Positions 26,869 to 35,392 are shown, numbered from the stretch's first letter. The stretch: 64,000 bases of DNA from Limnohabitans sp. INBF002 (GCF_027924905.1 NZ_AP027055.1:1612001-1676000); one strand, 5' to 3'. Translations and numbers: made by a program. Notes: generated by a model not told the origin, from the sequence alone.

Positions 26869-27321
26869 ATGAAATCCAAGCAATGCGTGAATTGTGGAAA
26901 AACCTTCAAACCAGCACCACAAGCTACCAAGCAGACCTACTGCAACTCAATGGCTTGCCAAAAAGAGCGCCGCAAGAAATGGCAAACAAACAAACTCAAG
27001 ACTGATCCAGACTACAAAGAAAACCAAGCACGCGCTCAAAAAGCTTGGGCCACTCGGAATCATGATTACTGGCGCAAGTACCGAGAATCTGAACGCGATC
27101 ATGAAATCCAGCCTGCAAAAGTGGCTCAAATTCCAATCAAGCGGGAACTCTCCAACAAAGTAAAGATGGATGCGCAATCATCTGGAATTCCCTTTGCGGA
27201 TGGGTTGTTCACGCTCAAAGTCATCGCTCCAGTACCCAATGTAAAGATGGACTCATGGATTGTCGAAATCACTAGATTTGATGCGGGTTCTAAGCATCAA
27301 ACAACAGATATCAAGAGATGA
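26869..27321 (+). CDS. Zinc-finger protein heading the recombinase/ParB cassette
   Basis: 150 residues. The N-terminus carries a treble-clef-like finger (CVNCGKTF, then YCNSMACQKERRKKWQ: Cys-x2-Cys...Cys-x4-Cys). A basic, aromatic stretch follows (DPDYKENQARAQKAW; DYWRKYRESE). Proteins of this look occur upstream of recombinase and ParB-like genes in many environmental bacteria, but I know no assigned function. Binding to DNA or RNA is likely from composition. The C-terminal ~50 residues appear to form a separate small domain. A 7-bp hairpin (27414-27434) lies between this gene and the recombinase. Confidence 0.8.
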   Translation: MKSKQCVNCGKTFKPAPQATKQTYCNSMACQKERRKKWQTNKLKTDPDYKENQARAQKAWATRNHDYWRKYRESERDHEIQPAKVAQIPIKRELSNKVKMDAQSSGIPFADGLFTLKVIAPVPNVKMDSWIVEITRFDAGSKHQTTDIKR

Positions 27322-27472
27322 CTTGATAGCCATCTAAGGCTCTTCTGGCTACCTTATGCCCTAAGAGCTTTTGAAACTCCTTCTCGTCATGGCACAAGAG
27401 ATGGTTGGGGTGTGCCACATTCAGCTGATGTGGCTTCAGGAGTCAAAAAAAGAAAACTGAAGCGATAAAAAA

Positions 27473-29038
27473 ATGCAGTATGGCACCCCCTCAAATGTTG
27501 AAGCGACTCAGAAGTCAATTTTCAAAGCAGTCAGATACGTCCGCATGTCTACTGAACACCAACAGTACTCAACGGAAAACCAAGCCGACAAGATCACAGA
27601 ATATGCGGAAAAGCGTGGCATCGAAATTATTAGAACGTATGCCGACGAAGGTAAAAGTGGACTTCGGATTGAAGGACGGCAAAGTCTTCAAGAGCTCATA
27701 AGAGTAGTTGAGTCAGGGCAAGCTGATTTTCAAATCATTTTGGTTTATGACATTAGCCGCTGGGGGCGCTTTCAAGACGCTGATGAAAGTGCCTATTACG
27801 AATACATCTGTAGACGTAAGGGTATCCAAGTCGCCTACTGCGCAGAGCAATTTGAAAATGATGGCTCTCCCGTCTCCACTATTGTGAAAGGTGTAAAACG
27901 GGCAATGGCTGGTGAATACAGCCGTGAGCTCTCAACAAAGGTGTTTGCAGGCCAATGCCGTCTCATTGAAATGGGATATCGGCAAGGTGGTCCAGCCGGA
28001 TATGGATTGCGACGCGTCTTAATTGATCAAACTGGATCGATGAAAGGCGAACTAACCCGAGGCGAACATAAAAGCCTGCAAACAGATCGCGTTATCTTGA
28101 TGCCAGGGCCGGAAGAAGAAATCAGGGTCGTCAATCAAATCTACGACTGGTTCATCAACGATGGCATCCTCGAAGCGGAAATTGCCACTCGACTCAACGG
28201 TTTAAGCATAACAACTGACTTAGATCGACCATGGACACGCTCGACAGTCCATCAGATTCTCACAAATGAAAAATACATTGGCAACAACGTCTATAACCGT
28301 ATTTCATACAAGCTCAAAAAGCTTCGCGTGATCAACACCCCGCAAATGTGGATCAAGAAAGAGTCAGCATTTGAAGCCATTGTTCCCACTGAAGCGTTTT
28401 ACACGGTACAAGGAATGATTCGTGCACGTACTCACAGATTTACCGATGAAGAGTTAATTGACAAGCTTCGGATGCTTTACCGAAATCGTGGCTACTTGTC
28501 TGGTCTAGTCATCGATGAGACAGAAGGAATGCCCTCCTCGTCAGCCTACATACAAAGATTTGGAAGCTTAATTCGCGCTTATGAAACGGTTGGTTTCACA
28601 CCAGACAGAGACTATCGCTACTTAGAAGTTAATCGCTACCTACGACAAATGCACCCGCAGATAGTTAATGACACTGAAAAAAAGATTAATGACATCGGCG
28701 GATACACCCAACGAGATAACAGCACCGAACTAATCACTGTGAATAAAGAGTTCTCAGTGTCGATTGTTCTTGCGCGATGCCAGGCATTTGAAACCGGTCG
28801 ACTTAGATGGAAAGTTAGATTTGACACAAGTTTGCAGCCAGACATAACTGTTGCTGTCAGGCTGAACCAGGACAACTCCTCTGCTTTGGACTATTACCTA
28901 TTGCCGAGACTTGATTTTGGTTCGCAAGGCATCAGCTTGGCTGAACGCAACGGAATTGAGTTCGAAAGCTATCGCTTTGAAGACCTTGAATATCTATACG
29001 GCATGGCGGAGAGAACCCGCATTAGGAGAGCAGCGTGA
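27473..29038 (+). CDS. Large serine recombinase
   Basis: 521 residues. The resolvase catalytic domain (~18-165) has the nucleophile in YVRMSTEHQ (Ser26), the SIENQ-like STENQ, an active-site region with DEGKSGL and the ISRWGRFQDADE motif with catalytic arginines. A recombinase domain follows (~185-300; GPAGYGLRRVL, WTRSTVHQILTNEKYIGNNVYNR in parts). The remaining ~200 residues lack the obvious zinc ribbon/coiled coil of phage integrases. It may integrate, excise or invert the element. The stop overlaps the next start (GTGA), coupling it to the ParB-like genes. Confidence 0.93.
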   Translation: MQYGTPSNVEATQKSIFKAVRYVRMSTEHQQYSTENQADKITEYAEKRGIEIIRTYADEGKSGLRIEGRQSLQELIRVVESGQADFQIILVYDISRWGRFQDADESAYYEYICRRKGIQVAYCAEQFENDGSPVSTIVKGVKRAMAGEYSRELSTKVFAGQCRLIEMGYRQGGPAGYGLRRVLIDQTGSMKGELTRGEHKSLQTDRVILMPGPEEEIRVVNQIYDWFINDGILEAEIATRLNGLSITTDLDRPWTRSTVHQILTNEKYIGNNVYNRISYKLKKLRVINTPQMWIKKESAFEAIVPTEAFYTVQGMIRARTHRFTDEELIDKLRMLYRNRGYLSGLVIDETEGMPSSSAYIQRFGSLIRAYETVGFTPDRDYRYLEVNRYLRQMHPQIVNDTEKKINDIGGYTQRDNSTELITVNKEFSVSIVLARCQAFETGRLRWKVRFDTSLQPDITVAVRLNQDNSSALDYYLLPRLDFGSQGISLAERNGIEFESYRFEDLEYLYGMAERTRIRRAA

Positions 29039-29943
29039 ATATGATTCCGCGTGAGGGTGAATTGAGATTGATCCCTATTGATGCCATTGAGGTACTTAAT
29101 CCAAGGGAACGAAACAACAAAATCTTCGAAGAAATAGTTGGAAACATCAAAGCCATTGGCTTGAAAAAACCAATCACCGTGACATCTAGGCCAGGACCAG
29201 ATGGCGAAGAGCGTTATTTGCTTGTATGCGGTGAAGGACGAATGAAAGCATTTAAGGCGCTAGGCGAAACAAGCATTCCCGCAATGATTGTGAACGTTAG
29301 TGATGATGATGCATTCATCATGAGCCTAGCTGAAAACATAGCACGAAGACACTGCCGTGCCGTCGAGTTGCTTGCTGGCATCCAACGTTTGCGCGATCAG
29401 GGATATGACAAGTCGACTATTGCTGAAAAAACTGGTCTAAGCACTGACTACATTCAAGGAATTCTTCAACTTCTTGGCAACAAGGAAGATCGTTTGCTAA
29501 CCGCAGTAGAAGCAGGAAAAATCCCCTTGTACGTAGCCCTAGCAATTAATGGAGCAGGCAATGATGACAAAGCAATACAAATAGCTTTGCAAGAAGCATA
29601 TGAATCGGGGAAGTTGAAGGGAAAACAACTGATAAACGCAAAGCGTTTAGTTGAGAAGCGCCAAGCATTAGGTAAGACATTGGGCGGCTACCGCATCAAA
29701 AACAAACGTGATGCTGGCGTTACATCTTCAAGCTTGGTCAGAAGTTATCAACGTGAAGTTGAAAGACAAAAACTACTTATCAAGAAGTCAGACTTCACTC
29801 AACAAAAACTCATGTTCGTAATCGGAGCACTACGGTCTTTGCTTGCGGAGGAAAGTTTCTCCACCCTATTGCGTGCAGAAGGTTTAGACACACTACCCAC
29901 TTTTTTAGCTGAACGTGTTTGGCCTGTAGGAGTCTCCACATGA
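29035..29943 (+). CDS. ParB-like partition protein, first of two
   Basis: 302 residues from a GTG overlapping the recombinase stop. The N-terminal ParB/Srx-type CTP-binding domain is present: PIDAIEVLNPRERN, then CGEGRMKAFKALG (~66-78) and ENIARRH (~100-106). A helix-turn-helix region follows (STIAEKTGLSTDYIQGIL, ~136-153). The C-terminal half is helical and resembles the RepB plasmid-partition C-terminal domain. No ParA is encoded alongside, so classical segregation is not certain; a recombination-accessory or regulatory role is equally possible. Overlaps the next gene by 4 nt. Confidence 0.87.
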   Translation: MNMIPREGELRLIPIDAIEVLNPRERNNKIFEEIVGNIKAIGLKKPITVTSRPGPDGEERYLLVCGEGRMKAFKALGETSIPAMIVNVSDDDAFIMSLAENIARRHCRAVELLAGIQRLRDQGYDKSTIAEKTGLSTDYIQGILQLLGNKEDRLLTAVEAGKIPLYVALAINGAGNDDKAIQIALQEAYESGKLKGKQLINAKRLVEKRQALGKTLGGYRIKNKRDAGVTSSSLVRSYQREVERQKLLIKKSDFTQQKLMFVIGALRSLLAEESFSTLLRAEGLDTLPTFLAERVWPVGVST

Positions 29944-30821
29944 ATCAAGTCGCGCTTGGCTTCATCCCTGAACCCATGCTGGTTCAATTTGAAAAAATAC
30001 TCCCATCACGCAAATTACCGGGAAACATTGACGTCTCTCGAAAATACAAGCAGGTGCTCGAATCTATACGTTCGATAGGACTAATTGAACCTTTAACTCT
30101 TTGCTCGGCAACAACTGACTCAGGTATGCACATACTGCTTGATGGACACACTCGCCTTCATGCAATGCGAGAGCTTGGATTCACTGAGTCTCAATGTCTG
30201 CTAGCGACAGACGATGAGACCTACACATACAACAATAGGGTTAATCGACTATCAACTGTCCAAGAACATTTAATGATCAAGCGGGCTATAAATCGAGGAG
30301 TATCACCAGAAAAACTTGCAAAAAGTCTAAACATTGACCTTGGCAACATCATGAGAAAAGTTCGTTTACTTGACGGCGTTTGCACAGAAGCTGCTGAACT
30401 TTTAAGAGATCAAATTTTCTCAATAAAAATTGGCGGAATTCTTCGAAAAATGAAGCCAACTCGGCAAATTGAGTGCGTCGAATTAATGCTCTCTGCAAAC
30501 AACATTACGGTGACTTATGCGGAAGCACTTCTCGCCGCATCCCCTGCATCATTACTTACTGATGAACTTACGCCCAAAAAAATACGTGGCGTCAGTGCAG
30601 AGCAAATGGTCAAGATGGAACGAGAAATGGGAAATTTGCAAGAGCAGTACAAACTAGTAGAAGACTCATACGGGCAAGATGTGTTGAATCTCGTTCTTGC
30701 TAAAGGTTTTTTGGTCAAGTTGCTTGATAACCCAACAGCATCTAGATACATCAAACAATTTCAACCTGAAGTTCATGCCGAATTTGTCAACATCATTCAG
30801 ACTGATTCATTAGACAAATGA
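29940..30821 (+). CDS. ParB/RepB-like protein, second of two
   Basis: 293 residues from the ATG overlapping the previous stop. It has a ParB N-terminal domain with LLDGHTRLHAMRELGF (~66-81) and VNRLSTVQEHLMIKRA (~106), then a helix-turn-helix (SPEKLAKSLNIDLGNIMRKV) and a helical C-terminal domain resembling RepB partition proteins. The CTP-binding motifs diverge from those of the first ParB-like protein, suggesting a heteromeric pair with divided roles. It overlaps the following DUF3987 gene by 4 nt. Confidence 0.85.
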   Translation: MNQVALGFIPEPMLVQFEKILPSRKLPGNIDVSRKYKQVLESIRSIGLIEPLTLCSATTDSGMHILLDGHTRLHAMRELGFTESQCLLATDDETYTYNNRVNRLSTVQEHLMIKRAINRGVSPEKLAKSLNIDLGNIMRKVRLLDGVCTEAAELLRDQIFSIKIGGILRKMKPTRQIECVELMLSANNITVTYAEALLAASPASLLTDELTPKKIRGVSAEQMVKMEREMGNLQEQYKLVEDSYGQDVLNLVLAKGFLVKLLDNPTASRYIKQFQPEVHAEFVNIIQTDSLDK

Positions 30822-32173
30822 GTCAGTTCAATAAATTTGAATCATTAACGGTCAGAGAGAGACAAACCGTTGAGGCGTTTCCTGAAAGTCAGCTACACAG
30901 AAACATTCCCACAGCAGATCCGAAATGCCTATACGGACTCGTCGGTGATGTTGCTCTTGCGGGAAGTGATGGGAATGAGACTAATCCATTCGCGATAGCA
31001 CTCAATTTTCTGAGCTACATATCCTGTGCGTTAGGTCGAGGGATTTATCTGCCAGTGGGAAACACCGCGCATCACCCTCGCCTATTTGGTCTTCATGTTG
31101 GCAGATCTGGGCGCGGCCGCAAGGGTGACTCGCTTTCTCTAGTCATAAAAATTCATGAAGCTATCAACTCACGAGACCCATGCATTAGCCCTCAGATTCA
31201 CCGTGGAGGTCTGTCGTCTAGAGAGGGACTAGCAACACTAATTCATGATGGATTCAAACAAGGAAATCAAGAAGTCCCAGCAGTAGAAGATAAAAGACTC
31301 TGGGTTGTCGAGTCAGAGTTTGCGAACATTCTTCAGCAAGGCCGCCGTCAAGGCAACACACTATCTACGGCACTACGTGATTGCTGGGATGGGGTTTGCA
31401 TTAAACCAGCAACAAAGACTAATCGCGTATTTGCTAGTCGCCCACATGTTTGCATGAGCGGTGCGATTACTCCAGATGAACTGATATCGCTCCTTGGAGC
31501 TAGAGAATTGAGTAACGGCTTTGCAAATCGTTTTTTAATAATTTGGGCAGAACGAACGCAAATTACAGCGTTCCCCCAATCAACGCCAAATGCAACGATA
31601 TCAGAGCTTGCCGAACGAACCTTGAACGTACTAAATTTTGCAAAAGTTGGGGGCTCATCCCATAAAGAAAACCAGATTCAAATGGCGATAACCCCTGAAG
31701 CCAAAGCGAAGTACAACGCCATCTATGTAAAGCAATTATCTCAAGATCACGGCATTGAACGTGTCAATGCAATGCTTGAAAGGCGTGCTCCACTGCTTTT
31801 GAGATTAGCTATGGTTTTCGCCATGTGCGACAAGACAATCCATATTGAAACGGCGCATCTAGATGCAGCAAACGCTTGGATCAACTATTTCACTGACTCA
31901 ATTCAATTCGTGTTCACGACAGCCAGCGAATCTGTTCGTACAACCGAAGCCATTGAACACTCTCACTTATTGTTGAAATTTTTGTCACAACGAAAGACAG
32001 CGACGCGCAGTGACATAAGTAGACATTGTTTCAAGGGACATGCCAGTAAATCACAAATTGACCGCTGCCTAAACTACCTTCTGTCTACATCTCCACCCCA
32101 GATTAAAGTAGAAAAAATGGCGCGCTCAGACCAAAAACCTGGCGCTCCATCGCATTTGTACACCTTGATTTAG
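30818..32173 (+). CDS. DUF3987 (YfjI-like) P-loop protein
   Basis: 451 residues. A Walker-A-like loop GRSGRGRKGDS (residues 95-105) replaces the canonical GxxGxGKS/T, as in DUF3987 proteins of mobile elements. A Walker-B-like acidic strand (RLWVVESEFANIL, ~160) and the segment GARELSNGFANRFLIIWAER (in part, ~230) follow; the C-terminus carries a winged-helix-like region (KTATRSDISRHCFKGHA). Related proteins occur with primases and are believed to act in element replication. It is the last gene of the four-gene overlapping operon. No clear terminator was seen downstream. Confidence 0.88.
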   Translation: MSQFNKFESLTVRERQTVEAFPESQLHRNIPTADPKCLYGLVGDVALAGSDGNETNPFAIALNFLSYISCALGRGIYLPVGNTAHHPRLFGLHVGRSGRGRKGDSLSLVIKIHEAINSRDPCISPQIHRGGLSSREGLATLIHDGFKQGNQEVPAVEDKRLWVVESEFANILQQGRRQGNTLSTALRDCWDGVCIKPATKTNRVFASRPHVCMSGAITPDELISLLGARELSNGFANRFLIIWAERTQITAFPQSTPNATISELAERTLNVLNFAKVGGSSHKENQIQMAITPEAKAKYNAIYVKQLSQDHGIERVNAMLERRAPLLLRLAMVFAMCDKTIHIETAHLDAANAWINYFTDSIQFVFTTASESVRTTEAIEHSHLLLKFLSQRKTATRSDISRHCFKGHASKSQIDRCLNYLLSTSPPQIKVEKMARSDQKPGAPSHLYTLI

Positions 32174-32348
32174 CCAAAAATTTCGCAAGGTTCGCACACG
32201 AAAAATCGTTATAAATCATTGATTGATAAATAATTTCGCTAGATTCTCAAACTTCGCATTTATGTACCACTCAGCTCAATCATTTACCCTAATGGCCATT
32301 ACACCACTAGCGATTATTTTGTACATGTGCTATCGGTGCTGCGCCATC

Positions 32349-32378
32349 TTTGTAGCGTTGCTTCTTCAAAAATTGGTG
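32349..32378. repeat. Short duplicate of the 3' end of the gene at 33104-33613
   Basis: 32349-32378 and 33113-33143 share about 27 of 31 positions (TTTGTAGCGTTG, TTCTTCA, GGTG blocks), and both encode FLKKQRYK on the minus strand. The left copy has no gene around it, so it looks like a remnant of a duplicated or rearranged gene end. The remainder of the 32174-32434 gap is AT-rich with no supported gene. Confidence 0.55.
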
Positions 32379-32434
32379 CTTTGTGTTGACGATTTCTCTT
32401 TCTAGTCGAGAAATCAGACCTACCTTTTCCCCAC

Positions 32435-32752
32435 TCAATCAGTAATGCCATGCTCCTTTAAGACATATTGAAGAGCTAGTTGAGAGTAGTCATCGCCAAC
32501 TCTTGGTGCAATCTTCCCTTCAAGTTCTAACTTTCGACCAAGCTCAGCCAGTTTAGTGTTGATTGGTATCAGCTGGTGCAGTGAAGCCATATAAGTGATT
32601 GACTGCGTTACGTCTATTGCAAACTTATCTAGCGGCTTTGTCTTGTCAGTCACCCCAGGCTCAGGACGAGCAACACCGTCTTTTTCGGATTGAAGTTTTT
32701 GACACAACTTGAGTAACTCAACACCAGTTTGAATTTTTTCTTCGTAGCTCAT
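32435..32752 (-). CDS. Hypothetical small helical protein
   Basis: 105 residues, acidic to neutral, predicted largely helical (YEEKIQTGVELLKLCQKLQSE). No signal peptide, membrane segment or recognised motif. It lies in a run of minus-strand genes that ends the AbiE region. The reading frame has a plausible start but no family I know. Confidence 0.6.
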   Translation of the reverse strand: MSYEEKIQTGVELLKLCQKLQSEKDGVARPEPGVTDKTKPLDKFAIDVTQSITYMASLHQLIPINTKLAELGRKLELEGKIAPRVGDDYSQLALQYVLKEHGITD

Positions 32753-32768
32753 TTTTATTCCTTAGTAT

Positions 32769-33056
32769 CTAACAGCCTTCAACCGCCACCAATCGCGCAG
32801 AACTACACTCGTCTCGGATTGCCTTTAGCCCTTGGTAAACAGGGCCATGATAGAAAGTTTCCCAAGCATCTATGGATGGGAACTCCAAGATCACGACTCG
32901 CCTTGGCTTCCAGTCACCTTCATAAATGCGGTGTTCACCGCCACGCGTCAAATACTTTGCCCCAGCTTCGGCAAGCGCTGGTTTAACTAGATTCATGAAA
33001 TCCTGGTATCGAACTGAATCACGAATTTCGACATCAAAAATTACATAGGCACTCAT
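32769..33056 (-). CDS. DUF1330 domain protein (island copy)
   Basis: 95 residues from the ATG giving MSAYVIFDVEIRD. The family hallmarks are AKYLTRGGEHRIYEGDWKP and VVILEFPSIDAWETFYHGPVY (both in part), including the conserved GG and the EFPS strand. It is a single ferredoxin-like domain of unknown function. It is paralogous to the chromosomal DUF1330 at 24838-25134 but clearly divergent, so it was not copied recently from it. Confidence 0.9.
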   Translation of the reverse strand: MSAYVIFDVEIRDSVRYQDFMNLVKPALAEAGAKYLTRGGEHRIYEGDWKPRRVVILEFPSIDAWETFYHGPVYQGLKAIRDECSSARLVAVEGC

Positions 33057-33103
33057 GCACACCTCACTTAAAAACAAATTTCAGCCGCACGAACTAACTG
33101 GAC

Positions 33104-33613
33104 TCAAGCATTTTTGTAGCGTTGTTTCTTCAGAAAATCGGTGAGCTTAACTAGATCACTAACCCATGGACCATCTTCAAATCTATGGACGGTCAGTTCG
33201 CATATATGTTTTACGCCGTATTCACGTCTGCGACCTTTCAAGCCGTAGTCGACTAGCACATCCATCACACACTTACCGTTGTGGATCACGTACATGACAT
33301 TGAATTTGGCGTAATCAGGAGCGTCATCAAAAGTTCCTGAACTCTTGTCACACACCACTAGTTGAATTCGTTGGCCACCTGTGTATCTGATGTTGCGCTG
33401 ATCTTCAATCTCATTGATCATCAAGCTTCTCTTCAAATCGGGCGCAATCCCTTTTGTATCTGTGAATGCATTTTCTGGAATCAAAACAGGCGTATTCAAA
33501 ATCCATGCAACGTTATCTGAAAATTTGTATGCTTCTAATTTTTCACGAAATGCACGCAACTCAGGGGGCAGTGTGGGTTCTGAAAAAAAGTAATCCATAT
33601 CCATAAGACTCAC
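33104..33613 (-). CDS. Hypothetical protein
   Basis: 169 residues, unrecognised. It begins MSLMDMDYFF and ends in a basic tail (FLKKQRYKNA). The middle has alternating strand-like segments (QRIQLVVCDKSSG; FNVMYVIHNGKCVMDVLVDYG in part). No signal peptide. It starts 4 bp after the AbiEii stop on the same strand, so it is probably part of the abiE transcript and may be an accessory to that module. Confidence 0.65.
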   Translation of the reverse strand: MSLMDMDYFFSEPTLPPELRAFREKLEAYKFSDNVAWILNTPVLIPENAFTDTKGIAPDLKRSLMINEIEDQRNIRYTGGQRIQLVVCDKSSGTFDDAPDYAKFNVMYVIHNGKCVMDVLVDYGLKGRRREYGVKHICELTVHRFEDGPWVSDLVKLTDFLKKQRYKNA

Positions 33614-33617
33614 CCAA

Positions 33618-34466
33618 CTAACCCTTCATTACAAAAGCAAATCGCTCACGAAGATAAATCACTGTGGCTGAAAGTGACTCCGCGTTCAATTTATTGCGGC
33701 CGACGAAAGCATCCCACAACGCGATGCGAGTTCTTCCTTGCGCGAATTGATCGCTCAGACCTACTGGGATCACTGTCGGCATCGCTGTCACTCTTCTGTT
33801 GAACGTCGCATGCACCGCTTGCTCAAGAATTTGCTGATCCAAGTCAGCATTTCGCAGCAACACCCACAAGTCAAAGTAATCCTTCATGCGGCTGTTAGCC
33901 ATACCCAGCGAAACAATCGCTTCAAACTTCTCCGCAATCACTGTGTACTGCGGATAGACACGCAACTCAGGTGCTGGCATGTCTTCGAGCATGACAGGGT
34001 ATATTGCCATTTCTGGCGCTGGCGTAACGGCATCACCATAGCCAACGTCAACTTGGACAGTACATTTAGCGCCGTCAATCGTGCCTACGACTGTCACTCG
34101 TGTGCCTGAGTAATTTGCGTCTTTGCGAATCTCTTCTGCAGTGATGCTTGCTGACTCAAAGTTGATACCGTCTTCGACTTGAATTGCGCATAAGTCTTCA
34201 AACACTTTGATGAGGTGTGGAATCTCTGCCATGCCAAAACCCAACAAGTCGATGTCGCGTGTTGGTCGTAGTGGCACGTCGTACCAAAGATCAAATAGCA
34301 AAGCCCCCTTGAGCAAGAAGCTGTCACGATGCTCAGACACAGCCAATCGATACAACATCCGCTCCAATGCGTAGCGCGTCAACAGGAACTGTGTATTGAC
34401 GTTATCTGCTTTGGCTTTATTGTTGATACGCGCTCGAACAGAAGCGCCAATGTTTTTCACCGTCAT
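33618..34466 (-). CDS. abiEii: AbiEii-family toxin (nucleotidyltransferase)
   Basis: 282 residues, a DUF1814-type nucleotidyltransferase and the toxin of the type IV AbiE system. The diagnostic motifs are FLLKGALLFDLWYD and PTRDIDLLGFG (DxD metal site, ~70-77), with the later KFEAIVSLGMANSRMKDYFDLW (in part, ~190) containing the conserved lysine and aspartates. Members modify tRNA or other targets to halt growth after phage infection. The start overlaps the AbiEi stop by 4 nt, as in typical abiEi-abiEii operons. Confidence 0.93.
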   Translation of the reverse strand: MTVKNIGASVRARINNKAKADNVNTQFLLTRYALERMLYRLAVSEHRDSFLLKGALLFDLWYDVPLRPTRDIDLLGFGMAEIPHLIKVFEDLCAIQVEDGINFESASITAEEIRKDANYSGTRVTVVGTIDGAKCTVQVDVGYGDAVTPAPEMAIYPVMLEDMPAPELRVYPQYTVIAEKFEAIVSLGMANSRMKDYFDLWVLLRNADLDQQILEQAVHATFNRRVTAMPTVIPVGLSDQFAQGRTRIALWDAFVGRNKLNAESLSATVIYLRERFAFVMKG

Positions 34467-35068
34467 ACCAAGCTCTCCATGTAGGGGCGCATGACGTTGG
34501 CAACTCGGCAGTGTTCAGCCGCTTGCCATAGCTCGTCCATCGTGACCTTCTTTTGCTGCCAAGCATCTCTCAGGGCTTCAAGTGCCACATCAAGCCCAAT
34601 CTTGTTTCTAAACTTGAAACAGTCTGCAATTGTCTTGGCGACATCCGTCACAGGGATTCGCACCACACCATCGACTGATGCTGTCTTAATGCCGTATTCC
34701 ACGTCACTCATACGCACGACATGCAGTGGCGGGTATTCAATGTTTGGAGCACGCGCCTTCTGACCAACAGCAACCCACACCTCATGTGGGGACTGCGTTG
34801 TTAGCCCGTGCAGCTGCAATGCGGTAAGCAAACAAAAAACCAAGCGCGGATACTTAATTGCAATTGGGCCCAGGTCGTCCAGCTCTGTCGGCTTACGCCC
34901 TGCTGGTGCGTAAACACCTCGGCCTACTTTGACCAAGCTGCCTGTCTTGAGGAGTTGCTGAAGAGTTCCCCCAGCTGCGCCGACTAGCGCCAGTTCACGC
35001 GCACGAACAAAGCCCTGCTTATTTGCAAGGTCGAGGGCTGGGTGTTGAGAGATCGGATGCATGCCCAT
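34463..35068 (-). CDS. abiEi: AbiEi-family antitoxin/autorepressor
   Basis: 201 residues. The N-terminal winged helix-turn-helix (~10-60; GFVRARELALVGAAGGTLQQLLKTG in part) is followed by the GVYAPAG turn. The C-terminal AbiEi domain (~75-195) has YPRLVFCLLTALQLHGLTTQ and VTDVAKTIADCFKFRNKIGLDVALEAL (in parts). It neutralises AbiEii indirectly and represses the operon. An operator palindrome overlaps the -35 box upstream. The promoter -10 box touches the first ATG, so the transcript is leaderless or starts at the second ATG (residue 3). Confidence 0.9.
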   Translation of the reverse strand: MGMHPISQHPALDLANKQGFVRARELALVGAAGGTLQQLLKTGSLVKVGRGVYAPAGRKPTELDDLGPIAIKYPRLVFCLLTALQLHGLTTQSPHEVWVAVGQKARAPNIEYPPLHVVRMSDVEYGIKTASVDGVVRIPVTDVAKTIADCFKFRNKIGLDVALEALRDAWQQKKVTMDELWQAAEHCRVANVMRPYMESLV

Positions 35069-35104
35069 ATTTTACGTTTTTGTCTGTACTTGTCAACAAG
35101 TACA
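35069..35104 (-). promoter_or_regulatory. abiE promoter with overlapping operator palindrome
   Basis: On the minus strand TTGACA (35091-35096), a 16-bp spacer and TAAAAT (35069-35074) sit directly against the abiEi ATG at 35068. TGTACTTGT-CA-ACAAGTACA (35085-35104, 9-bp perfect arms) covers the -35 box. AbiEi proteins are known to autorepress by binding inverted repeats, so this is the likely operator. Confidence 0.8.
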
Positions 35105-35130
35105 TGCAATTTCATAAAACAAGAATTTAA

Positions 35131-35340
35131 TTAGGAGGACTTTGAACACCACTGACCACACGAATGCTCAGCAGCCACAGCAGGAAAACTGCTGAGCTTC
35201 ACAACCTTGCGCTCCTTGGCTGGTTGCTGGAAGTACTCATACCCACAATGCAAAGTGGGATGCGCCGTATCACCGCGAAGCACATGGACGCAGCACTGAC
35301 AACCGCCCTTCTCTCGTGTCTTCAACTGCACCTCTGGCAT
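35131..35340 (-). CDS. Small Cys-rich protein, divergent from umuD
   Basis: 69 residues from an ATG at 35340; an ATG at 35376 within the SOS box would add 12 residues. Six cysteines are present, in GGCQCCVH, HPTLHCGYEYF and SCGQWC, a pattern that suggests metal binding. Similar small proteins with a HPTLHCG-type block occur near umuDC genes in accessory regions (from memory). The LexA box at 35363-35382 sits directly upstream and may control both directions. Function unknown. Confidence 0.65.
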   Translation of the reverse strand: MPEVQLKTREKGGCQCCVHVLRGDTAHPTLHCGYEYFQQPAKERKVVKLSSFPAVAAEHSCGQWCSKSS

Positions 35341-35362
35341 TACTGAGCCCCTAATCTTGCGA

Positions 35363-35382
35363 TACTGTTCTTTCATACAGTA
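35363..35382. promoter_or_regulatory. LexA (SOS) box
   Basis: TACTGT-TCTTTCAT-ACAGTA matches the consensus CTGT-N8-ACAG perfectly and extends the symmetry by two bases on each side. It lies 11 bp before the umuD start and 23 bp before the divergent Cys-rich gene. Confidence 0.93.
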
Positions 35383-35392
35383 TAGTGCGCCC

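Noticed and set aside
32223-32405. 60-codon plus-strand hydrophobic frame
   Set aside because: No ribosome binding site and it is antisense to the duplicated gene end; the hydrophobicity reflects AT-rich DNA.
33618-35068. A complete abortive-infection island with restriction-modification or CRISPR genes around AbiE
   Set aside because: No restriction, methylase or cas gene is visible within the island; only AbiE and possible single effectors.
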